From contig NZ_CP032485.1 in assembly GCF_006542335.1 (NCBI RefSeq), forward strand, positions 62,001 to 126,000: 64,000 nt of DNA, in the 5' to 3' direction. Each line of letters begins with the position of its first letter. The stretch's first letter is position 1. Position numbers and translations under genes: made by a program. Origin of the DNA: Neokomagataea tanensis (GTDB taxonomy: Bacteria > Pseudomonadota > Alphaproteobacteria > Acetobacterales > Acetobacteraceae). The notes beneath the pieces were generated by a model that was not told the origin of the DNA, searched no databases, and saw only the letters and a program-made list of their open reading frames with translations. This document shows, piece after piece, positions 1 to 8,558 of this stretch.

Positions 1-1096
1 GCCCACCGGCATCAATACCTGTACCAAGATCAGGCTTGGCAAAACTGTTCAGCATCACGGCCGGGGCATGAGCCAGCATCGCATCCCAAGCATGCTGGTT
101 CAGATACAACCTATGCGGCGGCAACGCCCGATAAGGAGTTTCTCCCTCCCTCACAGGGACACGGCGGGCTTCATAATGATCCGTGATCATTTCTAACCGC
201 GCCCGTAATACATCCGGCGTCTGTGCTTCAAAACTGACCGCAGCACCCGGCACATAATCTAAAACCGTGGCCATGTGCTGGTCATGTGTATCGTAAAAAA
301 GTGGCAAGTAGTGCTCTAAACCCGGATGACGCCGCCCTTCAGACACGTGAGCGTAAACTACGTCCCCGGCAGCGGAACTACCAAAACTATCTCTCCAGCC
401 CGTACGGAAATGGCTGATATTATCCGGCGTCAGCGCAAATTCAGACACAGGCCGCAGAACAAAACGCTTTAATGTTTGTGTTGAACGCTGGGTCCCAACG
501 TCAAAATTACGAATATTTTCGACTTCGTCACCAAACAAATCCAAGCGTACAGGTTCTGCCGCACCGGAAGGGAACAAATCGAAGATACCGCCGCGCGTCG
601 CAAACTCGCCCGGCTCCATTACCGTATCTGTCCGGTTGTAACCGCTTGCGATCAAAAGCTCGATCAGCAGGCTCTGGTCGAGGCTTTCACCCTCAGCTAC
701 GTTGATGGACTGCCCCGCAAAAGCCGCCTTTGGTGGAAGGCGCTGCACCAAAGCATGGATCGTCGTCAGCACAATCCGCCGTGCTTTTGTGGGCTCCAAC
801 AGGCGGCACATCGTACCTACCCGCTCCGCCACAATGGCAGGGTTAGGAGAAACACGGTCGTAAGGCAGGCAGTCCCAAGCCGGGAGCTTTAATACCTCCA
901 CCTCTGGCATCAACCACGCCAGCATATCGGCCAGAGCCGCCACGGACGCATCATCGCGCGCGACATGCAGCAGCGGCCCTTCATGCTCAGCCAGACGCTG
1001 ACGCAGCAAAAACGCCACGCTCCCTTCCGGCACACCCCACACAACCGGGCCGAATGCGGCGGCGGTTTCGCGATTCTTGGTTTCGTTTTGTTCCAT
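1..1096 (-). CDS. mfd: Transcription-repair coupling factor Mfd, N-terminal part (cut by window edge)
   Basis: Open frame on the minus strand from an ATG at 1096 to the left edge, giving about 365 residues. Mfd is a DNA translocase that removes RNA polymerase stalled at lesions and recruits UvrA. The visible part matches the UvrB-like N-terminal module: a stretch reading WDCLPYDRVSPNP near residue 75, then GEFATRGGIFDLFP near residue 165, both typical of Mfd. The RNAP-binding and helicase domains lie outside the window. It is divergent from recG with 64 bp between the two starts, so both repair genes share one upstream region. No in-frame stop is seen in the visible part. Confidence 0.93.
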   Translation of the reverse strand, partial: MEQNETKNRETAAAFGPVVWGVPEGSVAFLLRQRLAEHEGPLLHVARDDASVAALADMLAWLMPEVEVLKLPAWDCLPYDRVSPNPAIVAERVGTMCRLLEPTKARRIVLTTIHALVQRLPPKAAFAGQSINVAEGESLDQSLLIELLIASGYNRTDTVMEPGEFATRGGIFDLFPSGAAEPVRLDLFGDEVENIRNFDVGTQRSTQTLKRFVLRPVSEFALTPDNISHFRTGWRDSFGSSAAGDVVYAHVSEGRRHPGLEHYLPLFYDTHDQHMATVLDYVPGAAVSFEAQTPDVLRARLEMITDHYEARRVPVREGETPYRALPPHRLYLNQHAWDAMLAHAPAVMLNSFAKPDLGTGIDAGG

Positions 1097-1160
1097 GCTG
1101 GTCCTGTTCTATACCAGCGCCTTACGCCCCTGTCTGCTCTAGAAAGGCTCTAGCACCCCC

Positions 1161-3281
1161 GTGACATCAGAAGCCCCTACGCCAGAAAGCAGCGCGCTCA
1201 CTCATGCCATACAAACGCCACTAGAAAGCCTTCCTGGGATTGGGCCACGCCATAGCCAACTTTTGGCAAAAATTGCTACGGGCGGGACAGTACTGGACCT
1301 CCTCTTTACCTTACCAGAGCGCATCATCGACAGGGGGGCGCCGCTGACAATTGCAGAGGCTGCCAAACGCGACATAGGCTCTGTTATAACGACCAAAGTT
1401 CACGTTTTGTCCCGGCGCAACGCTTCACGCCCAGGCCAACCTACGGTGCTACACACCTCCGATGGAACAGGTACGCTCGACCTCGTATTTTTCCAAAAAC
1501 ACAACATTCCTAAAGATACCCACGATCAAGAATTTATCGTTTCAGGGCGGCTCAGCGTCTTTAACCACCAGCTCACGCTGACACCACCTGATCATTTCGT
1601 ACCAATAGAGGAGCAATGGCGAATTCCGGTTTTGGAGCCTGTGTGGCCCTTAACGGCCGGACTTTTCCAGGGCACCGTTGCAAAAGCGATGAGAGGCGCC
1701 CTCGCCCTTTTGCCCGCTTTACCGGAATGGCATGATGCCAGTTTGGTAAAAAAACGCAGATGGCCTTCCTTTTCAGAGGCCCTCAGAACCGTGCAATCCC
1801 CTAAAAAATCACCTGCAGATGACCCTATTGCCTGGGCAGCTTCACTGGAGCGCGCCCGAACACGCCTAGCAGCTGACGAAATCTTGGCCGACCAGCTGTG
1901 CTTGGCTCTGGCACGCCACCAAGCTAAAGAACGGCCCGGTCTAAGCCGCCCCGGGACTGGCGTGTTACGCCAGACACTCGAAGAAAACTTTGGTCATAAG
2001 CCTACCGACGCACAAAGAACGGCCATACGGGAAATTTCGGAAGATATGGCCGGAACAAGCCCCATGATGCGCCTGCTCCAAGGGGATGTGGGTGCAGGTA
2101 AGACCTATGTGGCCATGCACGCCATGCTTCAGGCCGTAGAATCGGGGGCCCAAGCAGCCCTCATGGCCCCCACGGAAATATTAGCACGCCAGCATTACGA
2201 AACTATCTCTCGCCTTTGCCCGGCACCATCCGTTTATCTGAGCGGCACAGTACAGGGCAGCGCGAGAAAGCACGCCCTTTCAGCAATTATGAGTGGGGAT
2301 GCCAAACTCGTCATCGGTACACACGCCCTTTTCCAAAGCAGCGTAAAATTCGCTAATCTCGGACTCGCCGTAATTGACGAGCAGCACCGTTTCGGTGTTG
2401 AGCAGCGCATGGCACTGAGCAGCAAAGGCTATGCGACCGACATACTCATCATGACGGCCACTCCTATTCCACGTACCCTACAACTTATGGAGTGGGGCGA
2501 AATGAGCGTGAGTAAACTCGACAGCAAACCCAAAGGCCGCCAGCCTATCCGTACGACGCTGCACAGTATGGGGGCCTTCAAAGACATCATTAAAGCCATG
2601 CAACGCGCACTGGCTTCAGAAGCGCAGGTTTTCTGGGTTTGCCCTCTGATTGAAAATAGTGAAACCGCGTCAGCCGCAGCAGCCGAAGAACGCTGGGCCA
2701 TGTTGTGCGAGGTTTTTGGACCAGATGTCATAGGCCTCGCACACGGACGGCAGGACATCGCGGTCCGCCAAGCCGCACTTGATGCTTTTCGCGCAGGCTC
2801 AACGCGCCTTCTCGTTGCAACTACAGTCATTGAAGTCGGGGTAGACATCCCTAACGCTTCAATCATGGTGATTGAACATGCAGAGCGTTTCGGCTTGGCT
2901 CAGTTGCACCAGCTGCGCGGGCGTGTTGGACGCGGAGCAAAGCAATCATTTTGCCTTTTGTTGCATGATGATGCGCTAGCAGGCAGCGCCCAGCGGCGCC
3001 TCAGTCTGATGCGCGACACGACAGACGGTTTTGTCATAGCGGACGAAGACTACAAAATTCGCGGCGGGGGTGACCTCACCGGGCATCGTCAGTCTGGCCT
3101 ACCGGGATTACGGCTGGCACATGGCCCGCGCGTAGCACCGCTCGCACGCGCTATGCGCCAAGACAGTGAACGTGAAATTTTCCGCAACCCGAGTTTACAA
3201 AACGGACGTGGACCTCACTTAAAAACACTCTTAAGCTTATTTAATCGCGATAAACCAGAACGACTTCTGATCTCGGGGTAA
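1161..3281 (+). CDS. recG: ATP-dependent DNA helicase RecG
   Basis: RecG (706 residues, normal for the family) remodels stalled replication forks and Holliday junctions. An N-terminal wedge/OB region (about 1-250, with a helix-hairpin-helix-like LPGIGPRHSQLL) is followed by helicase motifs: GDVGAGKT (Walker A, about residue 310), MAPTEILARQH, DEQHRFGVEQR (DExH box, about 405), TATPIPRTL, and LVATTVIEVGVDIPNA plus QLRGRVGRG in the C-terminal helicase lobe. The start is GTG; the nearest Shine-Dalgarno-like AAAGG lies about 13 bases upstream, so the start is probable rather than certain. It is divergent from mfd. A hairpin with a short T run follows the stop. Confidence 0.97.
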   Translation: MTSEAPTPESSALTHAIQTPLESLPGIGPRHSQLLAKIATGGTVLDLLFTLPERIIDRGAPLTIAEAAKRDIGSVITTKVHVLSRRNASRPGQPTVLHTSDGTGTLDLVFFQKHNIPKDTHDQEFIVSGRLSVFNHQLTLTPPDHFVPIEEQWRIPVLEPVWPLTAGLFQGTVAKAMRGALALLPALPEWHDASLVKKRRWPSFSEALRTVQSPKKSPADDPIAWAASLERARTRLAADEILADQLCLALARHQAKERPGLSRPGTGVLRQTLEENFGHKPTDAQRTAIREISEDMAGTSPMMRLLQGDVGAGKTYVAMHAMLQAVESGAQAALMAPTEILARQHYETISRLCPAPSVYLSGTVQGSARKHALSAIMSGDAKLVIGTHALFQSSVKFANLGLAVIDEQHRFGVEQRMALSSKGYATDILIMTATPIPRTLQLMEWGEMSVSKLDSKPKGRQPIRTTLHSMGAFKDIIKAMQRALASEAQVFWVCPLIENSETASAAAAEERWAMLCEVFGPDVIGLAHGRQDIAVRQAALDAFRAGSTRLLVATTVIEVGVDIPNASIMVIEHAERFGLAQLHQLRGRVGRGAKQSFCLLLHDDALAGSAQRRLSLMRDTTDGFVIADEDYKIRGGGDLTGHRQSGLPGLRLAHGPRVAPLARAMRQDSEREIFRNPSLQNGRGPHLKTLLSLFNRDKPERLLISG

Positions 3282-3306
3282 TGCCCGACAAAAACTAGCC
3301 CCATAA

Positions 3307-3331
3307 CCCGCTTTTGCGGGGAAAACTTTTT
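3307..3331 (+). terminator. Weak intrinsic terminator candidate after recG
   Basis: Five-base-pair stem CCCGC/GCGGG (3307-3311 with 3316-3320), TTTT loop, then GAAAAC and a run of T from 3327. The stem is short, so termination may be partial and the downstream GGDEF-EAL gene could be co-transcribed. Confidence 0.45.
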
Positions 3332-3350
3332 ACTGGATCAAATATTAAGC

Positions 3351-4934
3351 ATGAGTATCAACACACAAAAAGAAGCAGCGCTTATCCAGTCGATACTCAA
3401 TATTGTCAGCAGGATTGTCGGAACGCATAATTGTGCACTTGTGCGCGCAAGCTGCGATACATTCCCTACCCATATCGTCACCCACAAAGACGCAAACAGC
3501 GCTTTTACGCGCCAACTTCAAACCATCTCGTTTGAACAGGACATCCCGCAGTTAAGTACCGATGTTCATGTCCACACACTTTCTGAAACACACTCGATAT
3601 ACCTGATCATTCGCACGGCCGACGGCTCTGCTTTAACGCGTGACATGTCTTCCAGCCTGCAAGAGTTACAAGTCATAGCGGAAACCACACTTCCACCGAG
3701 ACAAGTGATCCTTTCGAACAGGCCCGACAGTCTTTTAGCCATTACGAAACAGATTGAACTTATTTCCTACCAAAAGCGCAAAAGCCATTTTGGTACTATT
3801 CTCTTCGCGGTCGACCAACTCCGGCAAATCAATCAACACTATGGCTGGGATCTTGCCGACAAAGTACTGAACGCCATTGCTAGGCGTGTTCAAAATATTT
3901 TGCCCGAAAATAGCGTGCTAGGAAATTTTGGTGGCGGGCAATTCATCGTTGTAACCCCACCCGGAACATCGTCGACCAACACCCAATCGCTTATTAACGC
4001 CCTCCAAAGCCTAACCGCAGAGTGTATCGTCCTCAACGACCATAATATCGGCTTTACCTTTTCAATTGGCTGGGGCCTCTACCCACATGACGGCTCGTCC
4101 GCAGACGAACTTATTTTGGCAACAACAGCGGCATTAACAAATGCCCAACAGTCGGGGCGTGGGCACATTACACGGTCCAGCCTGCATTACACCGAGCATT
4201 ATCGTCTTGCTCAAACGCTTGAGAAAGACCTTTCCAGCGCAACGACTGATGAAGCTCTCTTTCTGCGCTGGATGCCAATTATTGACCTGGCTACACAGAA
4301 GATTATTGGACAAGAAGCTCTTCTTCGTTGGAATCGTCCACAATTTGGCGAAATATCGCCGACTATCTTCATTCAAAGCGCCGAAAAAAATGGCCTGATA
4401 GAACAACTCGACCAATGGGCGCTGCATGAAGCATGCTCCGTTGCAAGCAAATGGGCACATCCCCACCGTGTTTGCGTCAATATTTCTCCAACATGGGTCG
4501 GTAACGAGCGCCTGCCCCACATCGTGGAGAAAGTCTTGAACGACACGGGTCTGGCCCCCGAGCGCCTGCAAATTGAACTTTCCGAGCGTATCCCCTTCAC
4601 ACCCGACCACGTAATCTGCCGAGAACTGACACGCCTGCGTGGGTTGGGTGTCCGCATCGCTATTGACGATTTTGGGAGTGGCACATCGTCGCTTGAGCGT
4701 CTGCGTACGTATCCAATCGATCAACTCAAGTTAGATCGGGTTTTCGTAGAACGGCTCTACGAAGATGATCGGGCGAATGCCACGATGCGCTGCATTTTAA
4801 AAATGGCGCAAATGCTCGGTTTCAGCATTTGCGCTAAGGGCGTCGAGACAGAAAAGCAACTCTCTTTCCTAGACGGCCATGGTTGCCCCGAAGCTCAGGG
4901 TTTTCTTTTTGGCCAGCCTGCCCTGCTTTCATAG
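3351..4934 (+). CDS. Cyclic-di-GMP signalling protein with degenerate GGDEF and an EAL domain
   Basis: 527 residues. An N-terminal region (1-135) of no recognised fold, with no clear membrane segment, precedes a GGDEF-type domain (about 140-280). Its signature reads GGGQF at 194-198, so the Asp and Glu needed for diguanylate cyclase activity are gone. The EAL domain (about 290-525) keeps E322 in QEALLRW, N377 in VCVNIS, E409 in IELSE, the metal-binding pair D439-D440 in IDDFGSG, K460 and Q516. The usual AEGVE motif reads AKGVE (K496), replacing one generally conserved Glu. I infer a phosphodiesterase or, if K496 disables it, a c-di-GMP/GTP sensor. Soluble; no partner gene adjacent. The ATG lacks a good ribosome site. 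Confidence 0.88.
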   Translation: MSINTQKEAALIQSILNIVSRIVGTHNCALVRASCDTFPTHIVTHKDANSAFTRQLQTISFEQDIPQLSTDVHVHTLSETHSIYLIIRTADGSALTRDMSSSLQELQVIAETTLPPRQVILSNRPDSLLAITKQIELISYQKRKSHFGTILFAVDQLRQINQHYGWDLADKVLNAIARRVQNILPENSVLGNFGGGQFIVVTPPGTSSTNTQSLINALQSLTAECIVLNDHNIGFTFSIGWGLYPHDGSSADELILATTAALTNAQQSGRGHITRSSLHYTEHYRLAQTLEKDLSSATTDEALFLRWMPIIDLATQKIIGQEALLRWNRPQFGEISPTIFIQSAEKNGLIEQLDQWALHEACSVASKWAHPHRVCVNISPTWVGNERLPHIVEKVLNDTGLAPERLQIELSERIPFTPDHVICRELTRLRGLGVRIAIDDFGSGTSSLERLRTYPIDQLKLDRVFVERLYEDDRANATMRCILKMAQMLGFSICAKGVETEKQLSFLDGHGCPEAQGFLFGQPALLS

Positions 4935-4942
4935 AAAACCGC

Positions 4943-4966
4943 CCCCTGACCTCATACCGTCAGGGG
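4943..4966. terminator. Bidirectional hairpin between convergent genes
   Basis: Eight-base stem CCCCTGAC/GTCAGGGG (4943-4950 with 4959-4966), eight-base loop. On the minus strand it is followed by GGCGGTTTTC, a short T run. It lies between the stop of the EAL gene and the stop of the LpxR-like gene and may serve both. Confidence 0.6.
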
Positions 4967-4976
4967 CATAAACCGA

Positions 4977-5998
4977 TTAAAACTTTACCGAGAGCTTTAC
5001 TGAACCATAGTTGAAGAGGCCGCTGCGCTGTGTTTTGAACTGCGCCGTTTGCCAATTCTGGCTGTAAGACATACGCACGCCATGCCACATGACAGCCACG
5101 CCAGCGTGGATTTCGCCCACATTCCACATTTTTTCAACGTGAGGTGCATTGGGGCGGAAAGTGCTGCCTTGCAGCGTGGAATCGTAACCTACCGCCTGTC
5201 CTTCGACGCCACCATAAAAATACCACGCCAGCGGGCGCGTTGCCCGGAAAGCATCCGTTCCATCAAGCCCCGGACCAATGGTAGAGTTACCAAAGTCGCT
5301 GTCCAACCCTTGGCCAATTCGGAACGTGGTCGCCAAATCGGCATAGGTCCGATAGTTACCGGCCGCACCAGACACCGCAGGCAAGATATCAGCGCCAAAG
5401 CCATGAACAGAAACAATAGGCAAACGCCAGATGCGCCCACCCTGTATTTGGAAAATAGGCTGATTGGCCAACTGGTGTGACCAACCTTGGTTAGGAGTAT
5501 CACTAATTAGGTTGTGAAACCCGTTTTGAACCTGACGCCCCAGCCCCGCTGGCCCCATCACACCAAACTGTACGCCCGCCACGGTTCTCGAAAGATCCGT
5601 ATCGTTGATCAGATTAACCGTGCCCAGCAACAATCCTGCGTAGGGGCGATCCGTACGCGGGGATTCGCCATCTGTGTGGCATGGGGAGTGTAGATGAGTT
5701 GCTGTAACCCAATGCTGATTCGCTGTACGCCATCGCCCATTAGGAAGCGGTTTAGATTCGCAACCGGCATGGGAAGATTATCTGTCCCCGACGTCCAGTT
5801 AATACGCAAACCTGAAGTGTAGTACTGATCGGAAGTGCCCTTCAGAGTAGAAACAGCATCGTTCTCGCCCTGAAGTGTCCATGTACCGTAAGGGTCCTGT
5901 AACGGCGTTGCATATGCCGTCGGAAGGTCAATAAATCCAAGGCTCAAGCCAAAAGCTGCAGCCGACAAGCCAAGAAAACGACGGCTTATTTGTGTCAT
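4977..5998 (-). pseudogene. LpxR/DUF2219-family outer-membrane protein, frameshifted
   Basis: Two minus-strand frames join into one protein of about 339 residues. The upstream part (ATG 5998, preceded by GGGGA) has a signal peptide with SRRFLG and an Ala-rich core, then ENDAV and DQYYTSGLRINWTSG, typical of LpxR-type lipid A 3'-O-deacylases (beta-barrel enzymes). It runs into IGLQQLIYTPHATQMANPR, after which the frame changes near 5652-5657. The downstream frame continues with DRPYAG, the family's next motif, to a normal C-terminal Phe at 4977. A net one-base loss (or two-base gain) explains it. Either a real pseudogene or a sequence error. As read, the product stops soon after the shift and cannot form the barrel. 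Confidence 0.75.
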
Positions 5999-6298
5999 TG
6001 ATGTCCCCATTTCGGTCAAATACACCCCATCTAAACATGCCATGAGCAACATAAAGGGCGCGCTATAATTAGGTATCACATGTCCTTAGACGAACGCCTA
6101 GTCCACAGGTTATTTTCAGTACAAACTAAAAAAAGTGTTCATCTGGACCACAAGAATGCACTTCGCTATGGCAGACACCAAAAAAATCATGCTAGGGCTA
6201 TAGGTGAAGACGCAGAAACGCGCGCTTCATTTTTTTGAAATTGACAAGTCCCGGCGGGAAACTCCCCACCGAGGCACCCCTATCTCGGGATTAGACCG
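5999..6298. other. Intergenic region with divergent promoters, no gene seen
   Basis: Three hundred bases between the divergent LpxR-like gene and the cold-shock gene. No credible ORF on either strand. A TATAAT hexamer stands at 6064-6069 on the plus strand without a good -35, and a TTGACA at 6241-6246 without a good -10. If the first is the promoter, the cold-shock mRNA would have a leader of more than 200 bases, a length common for cold-shock genes. These are weak inferences. Confidence 0.4.
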
Positions 6299-7015
6299 TT
6301 GAGAAACAACAGAACCGACCGCAGCTTCAATTCCCCTCGCCGCGGCGGGTTTGACGGGGACTTCGGCTCCCAACCGTCCTACAATGACCGTCCTAGCTAC
6401 AGCGACCGTGGTGGATTTGGTGGTGGTAGCGCCGGTGGTGGCTATGGCGCCCCCCGTCGTGGTGGTGGCAACAGCTTTGTTGCTGCATCAGGCCCGGAAA
6501 TCAGCTCCAGCGTAAAATGGTTCAACACAGAAAAGGGCTTCGGCTTTGTTGAACTGTCAGACGGCTCAGGCGACATCTTCCTTCATGCTAACGCTCTGAG
6601 CAACGCTGGTTACAACAGCGTTAACCCAGGCGCGACAGTCGTCGTCCGCATCGGCCAAGGCCCGAAGGGTCGCCAGGTTGCAGAAGTTGTTTCAGTTGAC
6701 GAAAGCACAGCTGAAGCACCTCGCCCACGCGCACCAATGGGTGGCGCTGCACCTCGCTTCGGCGCTTCCGCACGCCCAGGCCGCCCTGCACCTGACCTGT
6801 CCATGGCAGAAGAAACCCGTGGCATTGTTAAGTGGTACAATGCAACGAAGGGCTTCGGCTTCATTACGCCAGAAAGCGGTGGCAAGGACATCTTCGTTCA
6901 CGCTTCTGCTCTTGAGCGCTCACAGCTCCAGACGCTGAGCGAAGGCCAGACGATCAACGTTAAGGTTGTTCAAGGCCAAAAGGGTCCAGAAGCAGCTGTT
7001 ATCGACGCTGACTAA
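6299..7015 (+). CDS. Double cold-shock-domain RNA-binding protein with Gly/Arg-rich N-terminus
   Basis: 238 residues, much longer than single-domain CspA (about 70). The first 68 residues are a low-complexity Arg/Gly/Ser/Tyr segment (RRGGFDGDFG, repeated SYNDRPSYSDRGGFGGG). Two cold-shock domains follow, about 70-131 and 166-232. Each has SVKWFN or IVKWYN, RNP1 (KGFGFVEL; KGFGFITP) and RNP2 (DIFLHA; DIFVHA). An Ala/Pro/Arg linker separates them. It likely binds single-stranded RNA or DNA as a chaperone. The start is TTG with a weak CGGGA upstream; no ATG gives a better frame, so the start is uncertain. A strong double terminator follows. Confidence 0.92.
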   Translation: MRNNRTDRSFNSPRRGGFDGDFGSQPSYNDRPSYSDRGGFGGGSAGGGYGAPRRGGGNSFVAASGPEISSSVKWFNTEKGFGFVELSDGSGDIFLHANALSNAGYNSVNPGATVVVRIGQGPKGRQVAEVVSVDESTAEAPRPRAPMGGAAPRFGASARPGRPAPDLSMAEETRGIVKWYNATKGFGFITPESGGKDIFVHASALERSQLQTLSEGQTINVKVVQGQKGPEAAVIDAD

Positions 7016-7023
7016 TCCCTGAG

Positions 7024-7088
7024 GTTGGAAGGCCTCGGCCTTCCAACACCAAAAAAAACGCCGCCCTGAAAAGGTGCGGCGTTTTTTT
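7024..7088. terminator. Tandem terminators between the cold-shock gene and smpB
   Basis: First hairpin: perfect 10-bp stem 7024-7033 with 7038-7047 and loop CTCG. Second: AACGCCGC/GCGGCGTT (7057-7064 with 7076-7083) flanked by eight A on the left and seven T on the right, so it works in both directions. It separates convergent transcripts. Confidence 0.9.
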
Positions 7089-7110
7089 GTAACTAAATTT
7101 TGAACAGGGC

Positions 7111-7605
7111 TTAGTAGTCTCTGCCCTTACTTCGCATGAGGCGCGCCTTATCACGTTGCCAATCACGCTCGGCAATCGCGTGGCGCTTGTCTTCTTTTTT
7201 GCGTCCCTGCCCCAAGCCTAGGGTAACCTTGGCAACGCCGCGCGCATTAAAATGAATATCCAAAGGAACGAGAGACGCGCCTGAGCGCGTTATTGCTCCT
7301 ATGAAATGGCTGATCTGCTTACGATTAAGCAGCAATTTACGCGGTGCGCGCGTATCAAATCGGGACAAGACCCCGCCTTGGTACTCTGGAATGTACGAAT
7401 TATAGAGCCAAATTTCACCATCACGCTCACCTGCGTAAGCTTCCGTAATGGTGGCTCTACCTAAACGAAGGCTTTTCACCTCTGGGCCTTTTAAAACCAA
7501 TCCGGCTTCGACAGTCTCGAGAATTGTGTAGTCGAAGCGCCCTTTACGGTTTTGCGCAGCGATACCGTGCGAAATCATACCGCTCTTTTTTTTGGGTGCT
7601 GCCAT
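7111..7605 (-). CDS. smpB: SsrA-binding protein SmpB
   Basis: SmpB binds tmRNA and delivers it to stalled ribosomes for trans-translation. The protein has about 164 residues and the family hallmarks: NRKGRFDY at the start of the OB fold, GLVLKGPEVKSLR, NSYIPEY, and the basic Lys/Arg-rich tail (GRKKEDKRHAIAERDWQRDKARLMR) that occupies the mRNA channel. The ATG at 7605 lies five bases after the dapA stop; a TTG at 7617 would overlap dapA and add four residues. It is the last gene of kdsB-pheA-dapA-smpB. The tmRNA gene itself is not in this window. Confidence 0.96.
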   Translation of the reverse strand: MAAPKKKSGMISHGIAAQNRKGRFDYTILETVEAGLVLKGPEVKSLRLGRATITEAYAGERDGEIWLYNSYIPEYQGGVLSRFDTRAPRKLLLNRKQISHFIGAITRSGASLVPLDIHFNARGVAKVTLGLGQGRKKEDKRHAIAERDWQRDKARLMRSKGRDY

Positions 7606-7609
7606 CGTC

Positions 7610-8503
7610 TCAGTCAATCAGTTCGAGAGAGCGCAAAGCTGCATCAACAATGCGCTTTGTGGATTCTTGCGGCTCAACCAGCGGCAAGCGCAGCGTAGCA
7701 TTGCACAGGCCTATCCGTGAAAGCGCATATTTTACTGGCCCCGGATTGCTCTCCGTAAACAAAGCATCGTGCAATGGCGTCAAGCGGTCCTGTAAAGCAA
7801 TCGCGTCAGCTAAGCGCCCTTCATCCCAAGCAGCAAACATTTGCGAGCATAGGTCAGGCACGACGTTGGAGGTCACGCTTATGCAGCCATCCCCGCCTGC
7901 AGCCATAAAGGCCAAAGTGGAATTGTCATCGCCAGAGAGTTGATTGAAAGGCTTGCCTACAGCACGCCGCACGGAAATAGGACGCGCCATATTAGCCGTC
8001 GCATCTTTTGTACCAACGATATTAGGGTGTTGCGCCAAACGCCCCATCGTCTCAGGGCTAATATCAACGATCGAACGGCCCGGGATACAGTACAGATACA
8101 ACGGCAACGGCGTAGCATCAGCTACAGTCATGAAATGACGGTAAAGCCCTTCCTGCGTGGGCTTGTTGTAGTAAGGAACCACAACCAACACGCTGTCTGC
8201 ACCCACAGAATGTGCATGGCGCGCCATATCTACAGCCTCTGAGGTGCTGTTTGAGCCTGCACCCGCCATAACAGGGAAACGACCAGCCACAATCTCTACG
8301 CATTGTGCCACCACACGGCGGTGTTCATCATGCGATAATGTTGGGCTCTCTCCCGTCGTCCCAGCAGGAATTACACCAGACGCGCCACCTTTGACTTGGT
8401 GCTCTATCAGCCGCGCAAAAGCCGCATAATCAACAGCGCCATCCGCCTGCATTGGCGTAACTAAAGCCGTCAGCGCTCCACGAACCATGCGCGTGCCTAC
8501 CAT
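7610..8503 (-). CDS. dapA: 4-Hydroxy-tetrahydrodipicolinate synthase
   Basis: DapA condenses pyruvate with aspartate semialdehyde in lysine and meso-diaminopimelate synthesis. About 297 residues, the usual length, with a single TIM barrel. Seen: GALTALVTPM at strand one, GTTGESPTLS (carboxylate-binding TTGE), VVPYYNKPTQEGLYRHF, YLYCIPGRS with the catalytic Tyr region, and IVGTKDATAN with the Schiff-base Lys. ATG 8503 has an AGGA seven bases upstream and is preferred; ATG at 8521 in the same frame would add six residues. It lies between pheA and smpB, likely in one operon. Confidence 0.96.
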   Translation of the reverse strand: MVGTRMVRGALTALVTPMQADGAVDYAAFARLIEHQVKGGASGVIPAGTTGESPTLSHDEHRRVVAQCVEIVAGRFPVMAGAGSNSTSEAVDMARHAHSVGADSVLVVVPYYNKPTQEGLYRHFMTVADATPLPLYLYCIPGRSIVDISPETMGRLAQHPNIVGTKDATANMARPISVRRAVGKPFNQLSGDDNSTLAFMAAGGDGCISVTSNVVPDLCSQMFAAWDEGRLADAIALQDRLTPLHDALFTESNPGPVKYALSRIGLCNATLRLPLVEPQESTKRIVDAALRSLELID

Positions 8504-8558
8504 TCTCTTGTTCCTGTTCATCCCTGATCAACAATCGTTAAAACGATCGCTGTACTTT

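Noticed and set aside
4977..5998. Programmed ribosomal frameshift in the LpxR-like gene
   Set aside because: No slippery heptamer or downstream structure is evident at the junction, and the family does not use recoding; mutation or error is simpler.
5910..5998. Tat signal peptide on the LpxR-like protein
   Set aside because: SRRFLG resembles a twin-arginine motif, but outer-membrane barrel proteins are Sec substrates and the hydrophobic core fits Sec.
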